In this document: piece after piece, positions 7,947-16,763 of the stretch
Numbering within the stretch: the first letter of the stretch is position 1
Layout of the letters: each line of letters starts with the position of its first letter
NCBI RefSeq assembly: GCF_001238275.1
Contig: NZ_LGTB01000023.1
Span: 62,001-126,000 of the forward strand
Origin: Bradyrhizobium viridifuturi
GTDB taxonomy: Bacteria > Pseudomonadota > Alphaproteobacteria > Rhizobiales > Xanthobacteraceae
Length of the DNA: 64,000 nucleotides
Reading direction: 5' to 3'
The notes under the pieces: model-generated
What the model was told of the DNA's origin: nothing
What the model saw: only the letters and a program-made list of their open reading frames with translations
Database searches by the model: none
Program-made: the position numbers and the translations under genes

Positions 7947-9011
7947 TCACTCTCCCTGGCAGGCACGCTCGATCTGCTGCGTGGCCTGTGCTCGCGTCAG
8001 TGTCGCGATCCGGGCAAGCCGGGCCGACGCCTGTCTGTTGTTGCGCAGAATATACCCGCTGTTCTCCGGATAGCGAGCGGCCCTGATATTGCTGATCACG
8101 ATCGTCATCACCATACGGGTCGCGATCAGGTCGAACAGGATGCCGCGCTCGCGCGGCTCGAGTGGCGAGACCGCATGATAGGCCGCAATCACATCGAGCG
8201 CCGGCGCCAGCGGCGCGTCGCTGTCGGTCACCTGATAGGCCGCTGCGATTGCGAGGTCGTTGATGCGGGCGGTCGCGGTCATGTCGCCGAAATCGATGAT
8301 GCCGCAGACGCGGACCTGCGAAGTGGCGTCGACGACAATGTTATGCGGATTGAGATCGTTGTGCAGAGGTTGCCGCGGAAGCTGCGCCAGCACAGGAACG
8401 GCATCGGCCTCGAAGTGATCGAGGGCGCGTTCGACCATTTCGCGCTGGGCAGATGGCACCGCGCCGAGCAGCGGCCGCAGTTCGGCGGCATGCTGGATGT
8501 CCCAGAGCAATTTGTGATTTGCACCGGGATGAACGAAGTCGCGCAGCGCAACGGCGAGCTGCGCAGCGCAGCGGCCGAGATCACCGCGCAGCGCCGCCGA
8601 CGGCGACGCCTGGTGCATCGGCGTTCCCGCAAGGAACGTCAGCAGCCGCACCACCCTCATCGAGCCGTCGTCGAAGCAGATCTCGAGTTCGGTCGCGCCG
8701 TTCCGCGCCGAAATAATGCGCGGAATCGGCAGCAGCCGATCACGGACCGCGACGTGGCGCAGCGCCTCGGTCTGCAGATTGGTGACGGCGCGATCCTCGG
8801 TGGGATTGGCGATCTTGAGGACGTATTCGCGTCCGTCTTGCGTGCGCAGCCGGAAATTCTGGTCTCGCTCGCTGTCGAGCCGGCGAATGTCGGGCGACAG
8901 GCCGTAATATTCACCGACCAGCGTCTGCGCCTGCGCCTCTGTAATCGGCCCCGCAGCGCGCAGCCCGTCGAGCGGGTGCGCGGCATCGGCGGACGAACGG
9001 GGGATTTGCAT
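7947..9011 (-). CDS. APH/choline-kinase-fold phosphotransferase (hydroxylysine-kinase-like)
   Basis: 354 residues with the aminoglycoside-phosphotransferase kinase fold. The catalytic loop is PLHNDLNPHNIVVD (the HxDLxxxN pattern) and the metal-binding Asp is in GIIDFGDM. The N-lobe nucleotide contact is near RLRTQDGREYVLKIANP (Lys for ATP). The start is ATG 9011 with GAGGAG 8-9 bases upstream; the long upstream extension of the frame runs into the next gene and is not used. Relatives include AGPHD1/hydroxylysine kinase, which phosphorylates a hydroxyl of an amino alcohol. Pairing with the downstream phospho-lyase supports a phosphorylate-then-eliminate route for an amino alcohol, though the substrate is not known. 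Confidence 0.82.
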   Translation of the reverse strand: MQIPRSSADAAHPLDGLRAAGPITEAQAQTLVGEYYGLSPDIRRLDSERDQNFRLRTQDGREYVLKIANPTEDRAVTNLQTEALRHVAVRDRLLPIPRIISARNGATELEICFDDGSMRVVRLLTFLAGTPMHQASPSAALRGDLGRCAAQLAVALRDFVHPGANHKLLWDIQHAAELRPLLGAVPSAQREMVERALDHFEADAVPVLAQLPRQPLHNDLNPHNIVVDATSQVRVCGIIDFGDMTATARINDLAIAAAYQVTDSDAPLAPALDVIAAYHAVSPLEPRERGILFDLIATRMVMTIVISNIRAARYPENSGYILRNNRQASARLARIATLTRAQATQQIERACQGE

Positions 9012-9033
9012 CTGGCGCTCCTCGATGTCGCAA

Positions 9034-9963
9034 TCAATAACCGCGGGCGCGGTCGATTGCGTGCGGGGGACGCCGTCCGGCGCGGATCGCGTCTGCGGTC
9101 GTGGCAAGTGTCGTCGCGACGGCGCTGATGCTGACGTCGCTGGCGTCATGCGGCGTGACGGCGATTCGCGGATGGCGCCAGAACGGATGTGCCGCAGGCA
9201 ACGGTTCGGTCGCGAACACGTCGAGCGCAGCTCCTGACAGCTGACCGCTGTCGAGTGCTGCGAGCAGATCGGCTTCGACAAGATGTTCGCCGCGCCCAAC
9301 CTGGATCAGGTAACCGCCGCGGCGCATCCGGCCGAACAGATCGCCGTTGAGGATGTTGCGCGTCTCCAGTGTGAGCGGCAGCAGATTGACCAGCACCTCG
9401 GTCTCGCCGAGCATCGCGGCAAGACCGGCAGGCCCGTGAAAACTCCGGCTCGCCAATGAAATCACCTTGGCGGTCCGGCTCCAGGACATCACGCGAAAGC
9501 CGAGATGGGCGAGGTCGACGGCGACGCGCCGGCCGATCTCGCCGTTGCCGAGGATTCCGACCGGAACGTCCTGCGTGCGCCGCTGCGCGCGGCGTTGCCA
9601 GATCCGGTCGCGCTGCTGGGCGCTGAAGGCGGCAAAGCCGCGTTGATGCCCGATCGCATGCCAGGCGATGAAGCCCGACATCATCTGGCCCTGTCCGGGA
9701 TCGACCACGCGCACCACGTCGACACCGGGCGGCAGGCTTGGGCAGGCCATGATGTTGTCGACGCCGGCGGCGATCGAGCACACCGCCTGCAACTCGGGAT
9801 AGCGTTCGAACGCGTCGTCGGGCGGATGCCAGGCCAGGGCGAGCCGGACATCCGCCGCATCGCCGGCATGGTCGACAACCTCGATGTGCGGCGCAATGCG
9901 GGCAAGCTCCGCGCCGAAATAGTCGCGCAGATCGAGGCTGCTGCTGATCAGGGCACAACGCAT
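9034..9963 (-). CDS. D-2-hydroxyacid dehydrogenase, GhrA type
   Basis: 309 residues, the length of glyoxylate/hydroxypyruvate reductase A. The NAD(P)-binding motif GILGNGEIGRRVA begins near residue 136. The catalytic Arg is in QVGRGEHLVEADLL, the Glu in DVFATEPLP and the His in VTPHDASD. The enzyme interconverts a 2-oxo acid and its D-2-hydroxy acid in the cytosol. It lies 3 bases after the fused ABC ATPase gene and 22 bases before the kinase gene, so it belongs to the same catabolic operon and may process a 2-oxo acid or glyoxylate made there. Confidence 0.85.
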   Translation of the reverse strand: MRCALISSSLDLRDYFGAELARIAPHIEVVDHAGDAADVRLALAWHPPDDAFERYPELQAVCSIAAGVDNIMACPSLPPGVDVVRVVDPGQGQMMSGFIAWHAIGHQRGFAAFSAQQRDRIWQRRAQRRTQDVPVGILGNGEIGRRVAVDLAHLGFRVMSWSRTAKVISLASRSFHGPAGLAAMLGETEVLVNLLPLTLETRNILNGDLFGRMRRGGYLIQVGRGEHLVEADLLAALDSGQLSGAALDVFATEPLPAAHPFWRHPRIAVTPHDASDVSISAVATTLATTADAIRAGRRPPHAIDRARGY

Positions 9964-9966
9964 GGT

Positions 9967-11586
9967 TCAGGCCGCACGCGACGAGGAAATCTGCCCGGGC
10001 ACCGCGGCGAGCAGCTCGCGGGTGTAGGGGTGTTCAGGCGCCGAGAACAGCGCCGCGGTCGGCTTCAGCTCGACGATCGCGCCGCGCTGCATTACCGCGA
10101 TCCGGTCGCAGATTTGCGCCGCCACGCGCAGATCGTGGGTGATGAACAGCATCGACAGGCCGAGGCGTGCTTTCAGATCTTCCAGCAGGTTCAGCACCTG
10201 GGCCTGCACCGAGACATCGAGCGCGGAGACGGCTTCGTCGGCGACGATGATTTCCGGCTCGAGCGCGAGCGCGCGCGCAATGCCGATGCGCTGGCGCTGG
10301 CCGCCGGAGAATTCGTGCGGATAGCGTTCCATCGCGCTGGCATTGAGGCCGACGAGACCAAGCAGCTCAGCGGCACGCTGACGTGCGACCGCCGGATCGG
10401 TGCCATGGGCGATCGGCCCGTCAGCGATGATGTTGCCAACCTTGCGGCGCGGGTTGAGCGAGGCGAACGGATCCTGGAAGATCATCTGGATGCGGCTGCG
10501 CTCCCTGCGCAGCGCACGGCCGGCGACGCGGGTGAAATCGGTGTCGCCGAGGCGGACCGTGCCCTGGTCCGGCTCGATCAGGCGCATCACGAGGCGGGCG
10601 ACGGATGACTTGCCGGAGCCGGATTCGCCGACCAGTCCGACGGTCTCGCCTTGCAGGATGTCGAAATTGACCTCGTTCGCGGCGCGTACCCGCCGCTCCG
10701 GCTGGAACCAGCCGCCGCCGCTGACATAGGTCTTGTCGAGACCGACGACCTCGACCGCCTTGGCGCGATCCGCGAGCGGCGCGCGCGGTGGCGGCTGCAT
10801 CGAGGGCACCGCCGCGAGCAGCGCCCGCGTGTAGGCGTGTTGGGGGCGCCGCAATACGTCGTCAGCCGCACCCTGTTCGACCACCTTGCCGTGCTGGAGC
10901 ACGACGACGCGGTCGGCGATATCGGAGACGACGCCGAAGTCGTGGGTGATGAACATGACTGCCATGTTGCGGCGGCGCTGCAAATCGCGGATCAGCTCGA
11001 GGATCTGTGCCTGTGTCGTGACATCGAGCGCAGTGGTCGGCTCGTCCGCCACCAGCACGGCCGGCTCCAGCGCCAGCGCCATCGCGATCATGGCGCGCTG
11101 GCGTTGACCGCCGGACAGCTGATGCGGGTAGGCGCGCACAGAGCGCTCAGGCTCGGGCAGGCCGACCTCGCGCAGCAACTGCAGTGCCTTCTGCTTCCTC
11201 TGTTTGGGCGTCAGCAGATTGTGCGCCTCGAACATCTCGGCGATCTGGTCGCCGATCCGCATCAACGGATTGAGCGCTGTCATCGGCTCCTGGAAGACCA
11301 TCGCGATATGGCGACCGCGAAGCGCAAGCCAGCCGGAATCGTCAAGGGTGAGCAGGTTCTGGCCGTCATAGGCAATCTCGCCGGCCTCGCGGATGATGGT
11401 GTCGGGCAACAGCCCCATCAGCGCATGTGCGCACATCGACTTGCCGGAACCGGACTCGCCGACCACGCAGAGGATCTTGCCGGGCACGAGATCGAAGGAG
11501 ACCCCGTCGACGGCGTAGGGGCGGTCGGAGCCCGGTGGCAGCGCGAGCTTCAAATTCTTGATCGAGACGACGGGTGCGGCCGACAT
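9967..11586 (-). CDS. Peptide-type ABC importer ATPase, two fused domains (DppD-DppF)
   Basis: 539 residues with two complete nucleotide-binding domains in tandem. Each has a Walker A GESGSGKS (near residues 38-45 and 317-324), an LSGGQRQR or FSGGQRQR signature, and Walker B (VLVADEPTTAL and IIVADEAVSAL). Each half ends with the oligopeptide-transporter C-terminal extension ending in HPYTREL or HAYTRAL. This fused layout is that of GsiA-like ATPases that energise dipeptide/oligopeptide/nickel-family importers. It starts 3 bases after the DppC-type permease gene ends and feeds into the enzymes that follow. The cargo may be a small amine or peptide rather than a true oligopeptide. Confidence 0.93.
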   Translation of the reverse strand: MSAAPVVSIKNLKLALPPGSDRPYAVDGVSFDLVPGKILCVVGESGSGKSMCAHALMGLLPDTIIREAGEIAYDGQNLLTLDDSGWLALRGRHIAMVFQEPMTALNPLMRIGDQIAEMFEAHNLLTPKQRKQKALQLLREVGLPEPERSVRAYPHQLSGGQRQRAMIAMALALEPAVLVADEPTTALDVTTQAQILELIRDLQRRRNMAVMFITHDFGVVSDIADRVVVLQHGKVVEQGAADDVLRRPQHAYTRALLAAVPSMQPPPRAPLADRAKAVEVVGLDKTYVSGGGWFQPERRVRAANEVNFDILQGETVGLVGESGSGKSSVARLVMRLIEPDQGTVRLGDTDFTRVAGRALRRERSRIQMIFQDPFASLNPRRKVGNIIADGPIAHGTDPAVARQRAAELLGLVGLNASAMERYPHEFSGGQRQRIGIARALALEPEIIVADEAVSALDVSVQAQVLNLLEDLKARLGLSMLFITHDLRVAAQICDRIAVMQRGAIVELKPTAALFSAPEHPYTRELLAAVPGQISSSRAA

Positions 11587-11589
11587 GCG

Positions 11590-12429
11590 TCAACGCCCTT
11601 CCTTGTTGAGGCGCGGATTGAACGCGTCGTTGAGCCCTTCGCCGATCAGGTTCAGCGCCAGCACCGAGAGCAGGATCGCGATGCCGGGAAATAGCGTGAT
11701 CCACCAGGCCTGGCGGATCACGGTGCGGCCGGCGCCGACCATGTAGCCCCAGGACATCAGATTGGGATCGCCGAGACCGAGAAAGGAGAGCGAGGATTCC
11801 AGGAGGATCGCGGTCGCGACCATCAGCGAGGCCAGCACGATGACGGGCGACAGCGCATTGGGCAGGATCTCGCGCCAGATGATCCAGCTGTGGCTCTGTC
11901 CGGTGACGATCGCGGCCTGGACGTATTCGCGCGTGCGCAGCGACAGCACCTCGCCGCGCACCAGGCGGGCGACAGGCGGCCAGCTCACGATCGCGATCGC
12001 CAGCACGATCGAGACGATCGAAGGCTGCAGGATCGCGACCAGCACGATGGCGAGCGCGAAGCTCGGCACGGTCTGGAAGAATTCGGTGAAGCGCATCAGG
12101 GCGTCGCCGACCTTGCCGCCGAAATAGCCGGCGAGGGCGCCGACGGGAATTCCGACTGCGAGGGCGGCCATGGTTGAAACGAGGCCGACCAGCAGCGAGA
12201 CGCGGGCGCCATAGATGATACCGGCGAGCACGTCGCGGCCGAGCGCATCGGTGCCGAGCGGCAGGCCGGGCATCGTGAACGGCGGCAGGAACGGCCGCTG
12301 CACCATGCGCCAGGGCGAGGTCGGAAACAGCAGGGGTCCAAAGATCGCGATCGCGATCGCGAGCAGCAGGATCGTAAGGCCGATCACGCCGCCGGGGTTG
12401 CGCAGCATGGTGCGCCAGAACTTGCTCAT
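11590..12429 (-). CDS. Peptide-type ABC importer permease, DppC family
   Basis: 279 residues, inner-membrane permease with an N-terminal membrane segment (LTILLLAIAIAIFGPLL), the conserved FxPPFxxPG-like LGTDALGRDVLAGIIYGARVS region, and the EAA loop near REILPNALSPVIV that contacts the ATPase. The start is ATG 12429 because it overlaps the stop of the DppB gene by 4 bases (ATGA) and matches the family N-terminus (MSKFWRTMLRNPGG). It forms the transmembrane pore with the preceding DppB-type protein. Confidence 0.92.
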   Translation of the reverse strand: MSKFWRTMLRNPGGVIGLTILLLAIAIAIFGPLLFPTSPWRMVQRPFLPPFTMPGLPLGTDALGRDVLAGIIYGARVSLLVGLVSTMAALAVGIPVGALAGYFGGKVGDALMRFTEFFQTVPSFALAIVLVAILQPSIVSIVLAIAIVSWPPVARLVRGEVLSLRTREYVQAAIVTGQSHSWIIWREILPNALSPVIVLASLMVATAILLESSLSFLGLGDPNLMSWGYMVGAGRTVIRQAWWITLFPGIAILLSVLALNLIGEGLNDAFNPRLNKEGR

Positions 12430-13397
12430 GAGGCGAACTCGATGCGGGGATCGACCGCGCGGTAGATCAGGTCGGTGATCAGGTTGAAGGCCAGTACCAT
12501 CGCCGAGCACACCACGAAGACGCCGAGGAGCAGGTTGTAGTCGCGCTGCAGCAGCGCCTCGTACATCAGGCGGCCGATGCCAGGCCAGGCGAACACGGTC
12601 TCGGTGAGCACGGCGCCGCCGACCAGCGTGCCAGCCTGCAAGCCGGCCAGCGTCACCACCGGCAGCAGCGCGTTGCGCAGCACATGGCGGCGCTGGATCA
12701 CGGCATCGCGCAGGCCCTTGGCGCGCGCGGTCTTGACGAAGTCATGCCGCTTCACCTCGAGCATCGAGGCGCGGGTCATGCGGGCGTAGGTGGCCATGAA
12801 GAACAGGCCCATCGTCGTCGCCGGCAGGATCAGATGGGCGCCGACGTCGAGCACATGGGCGAAGCCGGTGTAGTTGGCGCCGACGGTCTCGTAGCCGAAG
12901 CTCGGCAGCCAATCCATCGCGACTGAAAACAGCAGGATCGCCATCAACGCCACCCAGAACAACGGCGTGGCGTAGAAGATCAGGGCCAGTATCGTGATCG
13001 CGGTGTCGGCCCAGGTGCCGGCAAAACGTGCGGCGAGTGTGCCGAACAGGACGCCGAGCAGCAGCGAAATCACGAAGGCCGTGACAGTCAGCAGCAGCGT
13101 CGCCGGCAGCCGCTCGGCGATCAGCTTGGCGACCGGCATCTGCTGGCGGAACGAGAAGCCGAGATCGAGCGTCACGATGCCCTTGACGTAGCGATATAGC
13201 TGGACCGGCAGCGGCTGGTCGAGCCCGAATTTCTCGCGCAATTGGGTGACGAAGATCTTGTCGCTGGCGCCGGCCTCGCCCGCCATCACCATCGCCGGGT
13301 CGCCCGGCGCCATGCGGATCAGCATGAAGTTGAAGACCACGATCGCGAGCAGCACGACCACGGCCTTGGCAAGTCGCTGGGCAATGAAAGAGAGCAT
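12426..13397 (-). CDS. Peptide-type ABC importer permease, DppB family
   Basis: 323 residues with the DppB pattern: first membrane helix at residues 9-30 (AKAVVVLLAIVVFNFMLIRMAPGDP), then FGLDQPLPVQLYRY, and the EAA loop RRHVLRNALLPVVTLAG. The start ATG 13397 gives the family N-terminus MLSFIAQRLAK; the longer frame upstream has no homology. It starts 72 bases after the binding-protein gene, which may hold a processing hairpin as often seen after binding-protein genes, but I could not see a strong one. Confidence 0.92.
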   Translation of the reverse strand: MLSFIAQRLAKAVVVLLAIVVFNFMLIRMAPGDPAMVMAGEAGASDKIFVTQLREKFGLDQPLPVQLYRYVKGIVTLDLGFSFRQQMPVAKLIAERLPATLLLTVTAFVISLLLGVLFGTLAARFAGTWADTAITILALIFYATPLFWVALMAILLFSVAMDWLPSFGYETVGANYTGFAHVLDVGAHLILPATTMGLFFMATYARMTRASMLEVKRHDFVKTARAKGLRDAVIQRRHVLRNALLPVVTLAGLQAGTLVGGAVLTETVFAWPGIGRLMYEALLQRDYNLLLGVFVVCSAMVLAFNLITDLIYRAVDPRIEFAS

Positions 13398-13468
13398 GGG
13401 TGACGTCGTTGCGTTCGAGGAAACGGCAGAAACCGCGGCGCTGGACAGCGCCGCGGCGAGACGGGTCG

Positions 13469-15019
13469 TTACTTGTCGAGCCAGGCGTCGCGGAAGCCGT
13501 CGTTGACGCCGATCGCGGTGGTGATGAGGTTCTTGACGTTGCAACGGGTGATGGTCGGGAACTGGAGTTCGAGCTGCCAGGCCACCGGCACGTCGTCGGT
13601 CAGGATCTTCTGCGCCTTGAGATAGATGTCCTCGCGCTTGGAGTCGGGAAAGGCGGTGGCGCCGTCGGCGAACAGCTGATCGATCTCGGGGTTCGAGTAG
13701 CCTTCGACGTTGTTGAACGGCGAGCCCTTGGAGATCTGGCTCGAGATATAGTTGCGGCCGACGCCGAGCGCAGGATCGCCATACTGATAGAGATAGGTGA
13801 AGGCGATGTCGTAGTCCCAATCGGAGACCTTCTGGTTCCAGCCGGGAACGTCGGTTGCGATCATCTCGACATTGATGCCGACGTCCTGCAAATTCTGCTT
13901 CACGGCTTCAGCCCAGCGCTGCCAGGTTTCACCATAGGGCAGCGGCAGCAGGCGGACCTTCTCGCCCTTGTAGCCGGCCTCCTTCAGCAGCGCCTTGGCC
14001 TTGGCCGGATCGTAGTCGTAGGTGGTCACCTTGTCGGTGTAGTATTTGATGGTGGAGGCCGACGGGCCGGTCGCGACCTTGGCGAGGCCGTTCCAGATCA
14101 CGTCCTTGGCGAAGTTGCGGTCGATCGCATACATCAGCGCCTGGCGGAATTTCTTGTTCGCGGTCGGGCCCTGCCGGTTGTTGAGCCACAGCCAGGAGTG
14201 CGGGCTGAAGAATTCCCAGCCGGCGCCGGTGACGCAGACATTCTTCAGCTTGGTGAGACGCGGCACATCGAAATTCTCGACCGAGCCGCCCGGCAGCACG
14301 TCGACCTTGCCGGTCTCGAACGCCACCGCGCGCGCCGCGGCGTCGGGGATCACGTGCCAGTAGATCTCGTCGAGATGCGGCAGGCCCTTGATGTAGTAGT
14401 TCGGGTTCTTGACCAGGTGGATGAACGAGCCCTTCTGCCATTCCTTGAACATGAAGGGGCCGGTACCAATAGGGGTGTTGTTCGCCGGATTGGTCTTGTA
14501 GTCGGTGCCTTCGTAGATGTGCTTGGGGATCATCGGCAACGAGCCGACCTCGAAGATGCCGAGGAACGGGCCGAATGGCTGCTTCAGCGTGAACACCACG
14601 GTGTAGTCGTCAGGTGTCTCGACCTTGTCGAGCTGGGCAAGGTTGCCGCGGGCGCGCGGATGGGTCTGCTTGAGGAATTCGATCGAGAACGCGACGTCGG
14701 CCGAGGTGAACGGCTTGTTGTCGTGCCAGGTGACACCCTTGCGTAGCTTGAAGGTATAGATCTTGCCGTCTTCGCTGACGCTCCAGCTTTCGGCGAGACC
14801 TGGCAGCGGCTCGAGCTTGGGCGAGTAGCGCAGCAGGCCTTCATAGATGTTGCCGGCCACCATCTGGGTCGGGCCGTTCTGCACCAGGCCGACCATCAGG
14901 CCCGGCGGCTCCGGCTGGATCACCGCGTTGATCACGCCGCCGGATTTCGGCTCCTCGGCAAATGCCGCGGTGCTCAGGGCACTCGCCACCAAAAGACTCA
15001 ACAGAACTCGCTTCAACAT
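13469..15019 (-). CDS. Peptide-type ABC importer substrate-binding protein (SBP_bac_5)
   Basis: 516 residues, normal for DppA/OppA-type proteins. A Sec signal peptide (MLKRVLLSLLVASALSTAAFA-EEPK) is followed by the extracytoplasmic solute-binding family 5 domain: YEGLLRYSPKLEPLPGLAESW and TFKLRKGVTWHDNKPFTSADV are typical. It lies 69 bases after the class II aldolase gene and ahead of its permeases and ATPase, so the operon encodes a whole importer. Members of this family bind peptides, nickel chelates, opines, glutathione or amino-sugar compounds. Given the downstream amine-type enzymes, a modified amino compound is plausible but unproven. Confidence 0.93.
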   Translation of the reverse strand: MLKRVLLSLLVASALSTAAFAEEPKSGGVINAVIQPEPPGLMVGLVQNGPTQMVAGNIYEGLLRYSPKLEPLPGLAESWSVSEDGKIYTFKLRKGVTWHDNKPFTSADVAFSIEFLKQTHPRARGNLAQLDKVETPDDYTVVFTLKQPFGPFLGIFEVGSLPMIPKHIYEGTDYKTNPANNTPIGTGPFMFKEWQKGSFIHLVKNPNYYIKGLPHLDEIYWHVIPDAAARAVAFETGKVDVLPGGSVENFDVPRLTKLKNVCVTGAGWEFFSPHSWLWLNNRQGPTANKKFRQALMYAIDRNFAKDVIWNGLAKVATGPSASTIKYYTDKVTTYDYDPAKAKALLKEAGYKGEKVRLLPLPYGETWQRWAEAVKQNLQDVGINVEMIATDVPGWNQKVSDWDYDIAFTYLYQYGDPALGVGRNYISSQISKGSPFNNVEGYSNPEIDQLFADGATAFPDSKREDIYLKAQKILTDDVPVAWQLELQFPTITRCNVKNLITTAIGVNDGFRDAWLDK

Positions 15020-15088
15020 GTTCAGGCTCTCTTGTTCGATTTGCCCGGCCGCAGCTCCGAACCGGTATTCACGTTGCTTGAAAGCGCT

Positions 15089-15862
15089 CTAGTTCACGAA
15101 ATCCGGATCGGTGCGCGCGAGCATTCGCTTGAAGGCCGCCCACTCGGTATCGGGCACGCCGTTGCTCTCGATGCTGTCGTAGAAGGTTGCGTATTGCCCG
15201 GCGGTCTTGTGCGCGACCGCGTCCGACAGCGGCGCGATCTCGGCGCCGGCGGACTGGATCGCAAGCTGCGCGCGGCAGGAGCGCTCCAGATTGTGCATCA
15301 GCTTGAAGGCTTCCGAGACCGAGCGGCCGCAGGTCAGCATGCCGTGATTGCGCAGTACCATCACGAACTTGGCGCCGAGGTCGGCGACCAGGCGCTCGCG
15401 TTCGTCGAGATCGAGCGCGATGCCTTCGTAGTCGTGATAGGCGAGGCAGCCGGTAAACTGCATCGACCATTGATTGAGCGGCAGCAGTCCCTGCTTCTGG
15501 CAGGACACCGCGACGCCGGCCACTGTGTGGGTGTGCAGCACGCAGGCGACGTCCGGCCGCGCGGCATGCACCGCGCTGTGGATGGTAAAGCCGGCCGGAT
15601 TGATGCCGAGCCCGAGCGGATCGTCGATCACGATGCCGTCGAGATCGACGGTGACGAGGTTGGACGCCGTCACCTCCTCGAAGCGCATGCCGTAGGGATT
15701 GATCAGGAAGCGGTCATGACTGCCGGGCAGCCGCACCGAGATGTGGGTGTAGATGCTGTCATCGAGCCCGAGCCGGTGGATCAGCCGGTAGGCCGCCGCG
15801 AGGTCGATGCGAAATTGCTGGTTCTGGTCCTTCACGGCGTCGGGCCGCACATGCGTCGTCAT
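15089..15862 (-). CDS. Class II aldolase/adducin family protein
   Basis: 257 residues with the zinc-dependent class II aldolase fold (FucA/AraD/adducin). The Zn-ligand histidines lie in VLHTHTVAG and again in VLRNHGMLTCG, and the phosphate/backbone segment is YTHISVRLPGSHDRFLINPYG. The start is ATG 15862, after the poorly conserved extension upstream. It is the first gene of the minus-strand operon, and its upstream region holds twin operator-like repeats shared with the divergent GntR gene. Family members split hydroxylated phospho-sugars or act as decarboxylases or epimerases; the substrate here is unknown. Confidence 0.86.
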   Translation of the reverse strand: MTTHVRPDAVKDQNQQFRIDLAAAYRLIHRLGLDDSIYTHISVRLPGSHDRFLINPYGMRFEEVTASNLVTVDLDGIVIDDPLGLGINPAGFTIHSAVHAARPDVACVLHTHTVAGVAVSCQKQGLLPLNQWSMQFTGCLAYHDYEGIALDLDERERLVADLGAKFVMVLRNHGMLTCGRSVSEAFKLMHNLERSCRAQLAIQSAGAEIAPLSDAVAHKTAGQYATFYDSIESNGVPDTEWAAFKRMLARTDPDFVN

Positions 15863-15920
15863 CGTTGCTGCTAGTCCCTGTCCGCGGGCCGTTTTTGTTG
15901 CAATGCAATGCCCGCGCCAC

Positions 15921-15969
15921 CAAACTGTCGACAATCTAAGAATTGATCAAGATCAAACTGTCGACAATC
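15921..15969. promoter_or_regulatory. Twin 16-base direct repeats, candidate GntR operators
   Basis: The 16-base sequence CAAACTGTCGACAATC occurs perfectly at 15921-15936 and again at 15954-15969, 33 bases (about three helical turns) apart. Each copy contains the palindromic core TGTCGACA, the dyad size expected for a GntR/FCD dimer. The second copy is followed by a further dyad AATCGACGATT at 15966-15976. They sit between the divergent aldolase gene (start 15862) and GntR gene (start 16011), so one site pair could control both directions. Confidence 0.7.
15943..15956. promoter_or_regulatory. FNR/FixK-type box
   Basis: TTGATCAAGATCAA is a perfect match to the FNR/FixK consensus TTGAT-N4-ATCAA. 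It lies between the two GntR-like repeats and touches the start of the second. If functional, expression of the aldolase/ABC operon or of the GntR gene would respond to low oxygen. No FNR or FixK gene is in the window, and a chance match is possible. Confidence 0.45.
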
Positions 15970-16010
15970 GACGATTAAATAATGTACAAGGGTCGAAACG
16001 GACCCTTTTG

Positions 16011-16715
16011 ATGCGCACGATTTCCCCTCCGGTCGGCTTGCCGGCCCTCAACGAGACCGACCTCGTCGGTCAGGTCGCCCGTCGTCTGACCGAAGCGATC
16101 GTGCAGGGGCGGCTGCCGCCGGGATCAAAGGTCGTCGAGGCCGGAATCGCGCGCGAGCTGGGGGTGAGCCGGGCGCCGGTGCGCGAGGCCGCGCGGCTGC
16201 TCGAGCAGCAGGGCTTGCTGGTCGCCAATCCGCGCCGCGGCTTCTTTGTCCGGCAGTTCGCTGCCGATGATATCGACGAGATCTACGACCTGCGTTTGTG
16301 CGTCGAGCGTCATGCCGCGGTGCTTGCCGCGCGCAACCTGACGCCGGAGACGCGCGACAAGCTGCGACGGCAAATCGACGTGCTGCACGAGACCGCCGAT
16401 CTCGACGATCCGGCGCGGCAGGTCGAGGAAGACTATCGCTTCCATCGTCTGATCTGCGAGATCGCGGGCAACCGGCGCATGCTGCGGCTGTTCGACGATC
16501 TCGCCTCCGAGTTGCGCATGGTGATCGGCCTGATTGGTCGCCTCTATGACGATCCGCACGAGATTGCGCGCACGCATGAGCCGGTGCTCGCTGCGATCGA
16601 GGCAGGTCATCCCGAGCGCATCGTCGCGCATGTCGACTATCATATCGGTCATGCCTGGCGGGAAGTCGGACGGCTGGTGCGCGAGATTCCGCCATGGCCG
16701 GCGGCGGCGAAATAG
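16011..16715 (+). CDS. GntR family transcriptional regulator, FCD subfamily
   Basis: 234 residues. The N-terminal winged helix shows GSKVVEAGIARELGVSRAPVREAARLLEQQGLL at about residues 36-69, and the C-terminal FCD ligand domain has the metal/ligand-binding pattern with His in EDYRFHRLIC and in the later VDYHIGHAW. The start ATG 16011 follows the operator region directly. It is divergent from the class II aldolase/ABC operon and 48 bases upstream of the acetylpolyamine amidohydrolase, so it most likely represses both arms until an organic-acid or amine-derived ligand binds. Confidence 0.92.
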   Translation: MRTISPPVGLPALNETDLVGQVARRLTEAIVQGRLPPGSKVVEAGIARELGVSRAPVREAARLLEQQGLLVANPRRGFFVRQFAADDIDEIYDLRLCVERHAAVLAARNLTPETRDKLRRQIDVLHETADLDDPARQVEEDYRFHRLICEIAGNRRMLRLFDDLASELRMVIGLIGRLYDDPHEIARTHEPVLAAIEAGHPERIVAHVDYHIGHAWREVGRLVREIPPWPAAAK

Positions 16716-16763
16716 CCGCGCGCGATGTTGCGATCTTTCTGATTCATCCAACAGGAGTGTCCC

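Noticed and set aside
10651..11694. Frame opposite the fused ABC ATPase
   Set aside because: The minus strand has two complete Walker and signature motif sets; this one has none.
13400..14746. A 448-codon plus-strand frame opposite the peptide-binding protein gene
   Set aside because: Shadow of a clear SBP_bac_5 gene; composition unlike a protein.
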